DNA of 64,000 nt, taken from the NCBI GenBank assembly GCA_023268635.1, contig JALQUB010000064.1, positions 1 to 64,000 of the forward strand, in the 5' to 3' direction. A program made the position numbers and the translations under genes. Source of the stretch: Pseudomonadales bacterium. GTDB taxonomy: Bacteria > Pseudomonadota > Gammaproteobacteria > Pseudomonadales > Pseudohongiellaceae. Positions 62,250-64,000 of this stretch are shown in pieces (the stretch's first letter is position 1; the number at the start of each line of letters is the position of its first letter). The notes beneath the pieces were generated by a model, which made no database searches, was not told the origin of the DNA, and was given only the letters and a program-made list of their open reading frames with translations.

Positions 62250-64000
62250 TTAAGCGAGGAGCTCTAGCCTATACGGCGGCAATGACTCCAATATCGTCTT
62301 GCCGTAGCGCTGAATGGCTAAGCGCTCATCGAAAATAGTGATTTTGCCTTGATCTTTCTCATTCCTGAGTAACCGCCCCGTTGCTTGAACCAATTTGAAC
62401 GCCGCATCCGGGACAGTCAAAGTCATGAACGGATTCAGACCCTGCTGCTCTATCCACTTCGATAGCGTCATTTCTATCGGCTCATTGGGCACTGCAAACG
62501 GTATCTTTGCGATTAAAACGTGTGTGCAGTAATCGCCGGGAAGATCTACGCCTTCCGCGAAACTCGCCAGACCAAAAATGAGACTTCCCTCACCTTCATC
62601 GATTCGCTGACGGTGATAATTCAACAATTGTGATTTTTGGTAGTCATCCTGACATAAAACCCTATCTCGCCATTCCAATGGTAATTGCTCCAGCACGTCC
62701 AGCATTTGCCGCCGGCTACTAAATAGCATGAGCGATCCCGCGTTGGGATCTACCAGGTCGGGAATCGCCTCTGCGATATAGTCAGTATGGTCCCGCACAT
62801 TCGAAGGCAAGCAATTCATCTTCGGCACCGTGAGTGTCGCCGCTTCCGAGAACTTGAACGGGCTCAAAATGCGCAAATATTGAGTGTTATCCGGGAGCCC
62901 AGCACGCATTTTTAACATAGAGAACTCCCCTAAGGCCGAGAGTGTTGCCGATGTAAGCACTGCACCAGCACACTGCCCCCAGAGTCTTTCTTGCAGCGTG
63001 TCTGCTGCAAGCACGGGGCTCGTCGCTACGGTTATATCGGGAAATGCATCACTAGGATTGTAAGTCAGCCAACGGGCATTGGGCGCGCTTCCGCTTGGAT
63101 CACGCTGGGCGTAATTTGACCATAAACTCAAGTTCGCCTCAGCTCTTTGCTGCGCGGTTCCAACTATGCCGAACCATTGCTCCGCTAGCTGCCGTCGCTC
63201 AGGGGCCCCTCCGTCCTCCAAGGACTCTTTTAACTCATCAACAATAGACTGTAGTCCTGTTGAGAATCGCGCAAAGAGCGTCGCCATATTCTGCGCGACA
63301 GCGATGATCTCCTCAGGAGCAACCCCTAATTCAAAAGCATACTGGATCCTATCTTCATAACCATCCCCACCGCCTGCCGTCTCGACTAGCTGCTCAAGTA
63401 ACAGCCACGCAACATCGAGCTCAGTGCGCAGCCCCACACAAAGCGTGCACATTGACTGCAGTCTTGTCGAATCCAGGAACTCATCGTCCGCCACACCCTT
63501 CAGCAGCTTTTCTGCTTTTTCTAGCCAGTTCGAAGTAGATTTTATCCGCGTCATTGATGCAAAGTGGTTATTACTCTTGAGCGGTAAATGATGTGCTTCG
63601 TCGAAGACATAGAGACAGTCCTCTGGCTCTGGAAGAATGACGCCCCCGCCTAAAGCCAAATCAGCGAGCACTAAGTCGTGATTCGTAACTATGCAATCAG
63701 CATTCGTAATAGAATCTCGAGCTTTGTAGAAACTGCAGTGCCGAAAATTGCTGCACTTGGCGCCCATGCATTGAGAATTATCGACGGTCAGGGGCCGCCA
63801 ATTTTCTTCTGTGATTAGACTGGGCCAAGTATCGCGATCCCCATCCCACTTGCCACTGCTTACCGAGTCCAATAACTGCTCGTAGAGTGCGCGATCTCCG
63901 CCATTGCCAGCGCTCACGTCATCGCCATACAAATCCATCATAGCCTGCATTGAGTCACTGCCGCTGAGCAGCATATCTAGTTTAGACAAACACAGATAAC
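62250..64000 (-). CDS. DinG-family ATP-dependent DNA helicase (partial; N-terminus outside the window)
   Basis: FeS-cysteine region CMGAKCSNFRHCSFYKARDSITNADCIVTNHDLVLADLAL, DEAHHLP, SRRQMLDVLEQLP, FGLASFAEGVDLPGDYCTHVLIAKIPFAVP, ATGRLLRNEKDQG. The frame stays open to the window edge (YLCLSKLDML). Confidence 0.93.
   Translation of the reverse strand, partial: YLCLSKLDMLLSGSDSMQAMMDLYGDDVSAGNGGDRALYEQLLDSVSSGKWDGDRDTWPSLITEENWRPLTVDNSQCMGAKCSNFRHCSFYKARDSITNADCIVTNHDLVLADLALGGGVILPEPEDCLYVFDEAHHLPLKSNNHFASMTRIKSTSNWLEKAEKLLKGVADDEFLDSTRLQSMCTLCVGLRTELDVAWLLLEQLVETAGGGDGYEDRIQYAFELGVAPEEIIAVAQNMATLFARFSTGLQSIVDELKESLEDGGAPERRQLAEQWFGIVGTAQQRAEANLSLWSNYAQRDPSGSAPNARWLTYNPSDAFPDITVATSPVLAADTLQERLWGQCAGAVLTSATLSALGEFSMLKMRAGLPDNTQYLRILSPFKFSEAATLTVPKMNCLPSNVRDHTDYIAEAIPDLVDPNAGSLMLFSSRRQMLDVLEQLPLEWRDRVLCQDDYQKSQLLNYHRQRIDEGEGSLIFGLASFAEGVDLPGDYCTHVLIAKIPFAVPNEPIEMTLSKWIEQQGLNPFMTLTVPDAAFKLVQATGRLLRNEKDQGKITIFDERLAIQRYGKTILESLPPYRLELLA

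Overview
This is a gene-dense chromosomal window from a gammaproteobacterium. Gene order closely resembles the Pseudomonas uvrB-wbpM...ihfB-rpsA-cmk-aroA/tyrA-pheA-gyrA-ubiG-mupP-yciK region. It also holds scpAB/rluB/trpS/yciO, moaAB, a complete ccmABCDEFGHI cytochrome c maturation operon next to fliA, dcd, metG, a reduced rnf cluster next to nth, argG, pyrC, rnt, grxD, argF, nrdAB and a dinG-type helicase cut by the right edge. Two tRNAs are present: Val-GAC and Asn-GUU. Most of the window is ordinary housekeeping content. I saw no CRISPR array, IS element, prophage or rRNA. The most unusual locus is 44.8-49.1 kb. There the usual metG-rnfABCDGE-nth neighbourhood appears to be reduced to an RnfA-like protein without recognisable cluster cysteines, a soluble RnfB, an RnfC that is only the ferredoxin/C-terminal part, and an RnfD-like protein without its flavin motifs. 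RnfG and RnfE are absent from the locus, and a Deg-type protease gene lies in front. Other leads are an unannotated 37-aa membrane microprotein gene with its own promoter and a strong terminator, repeated TGTTACC motifs and a perfect CRP-type palindrome upstream of it, an isolated fliA, an O-antigen locus with only its two membrane enzymes, and a 1.46-kb regulatory region upstream of nrdA. All homology calls come from reading the sequence by eye; no database search was run.
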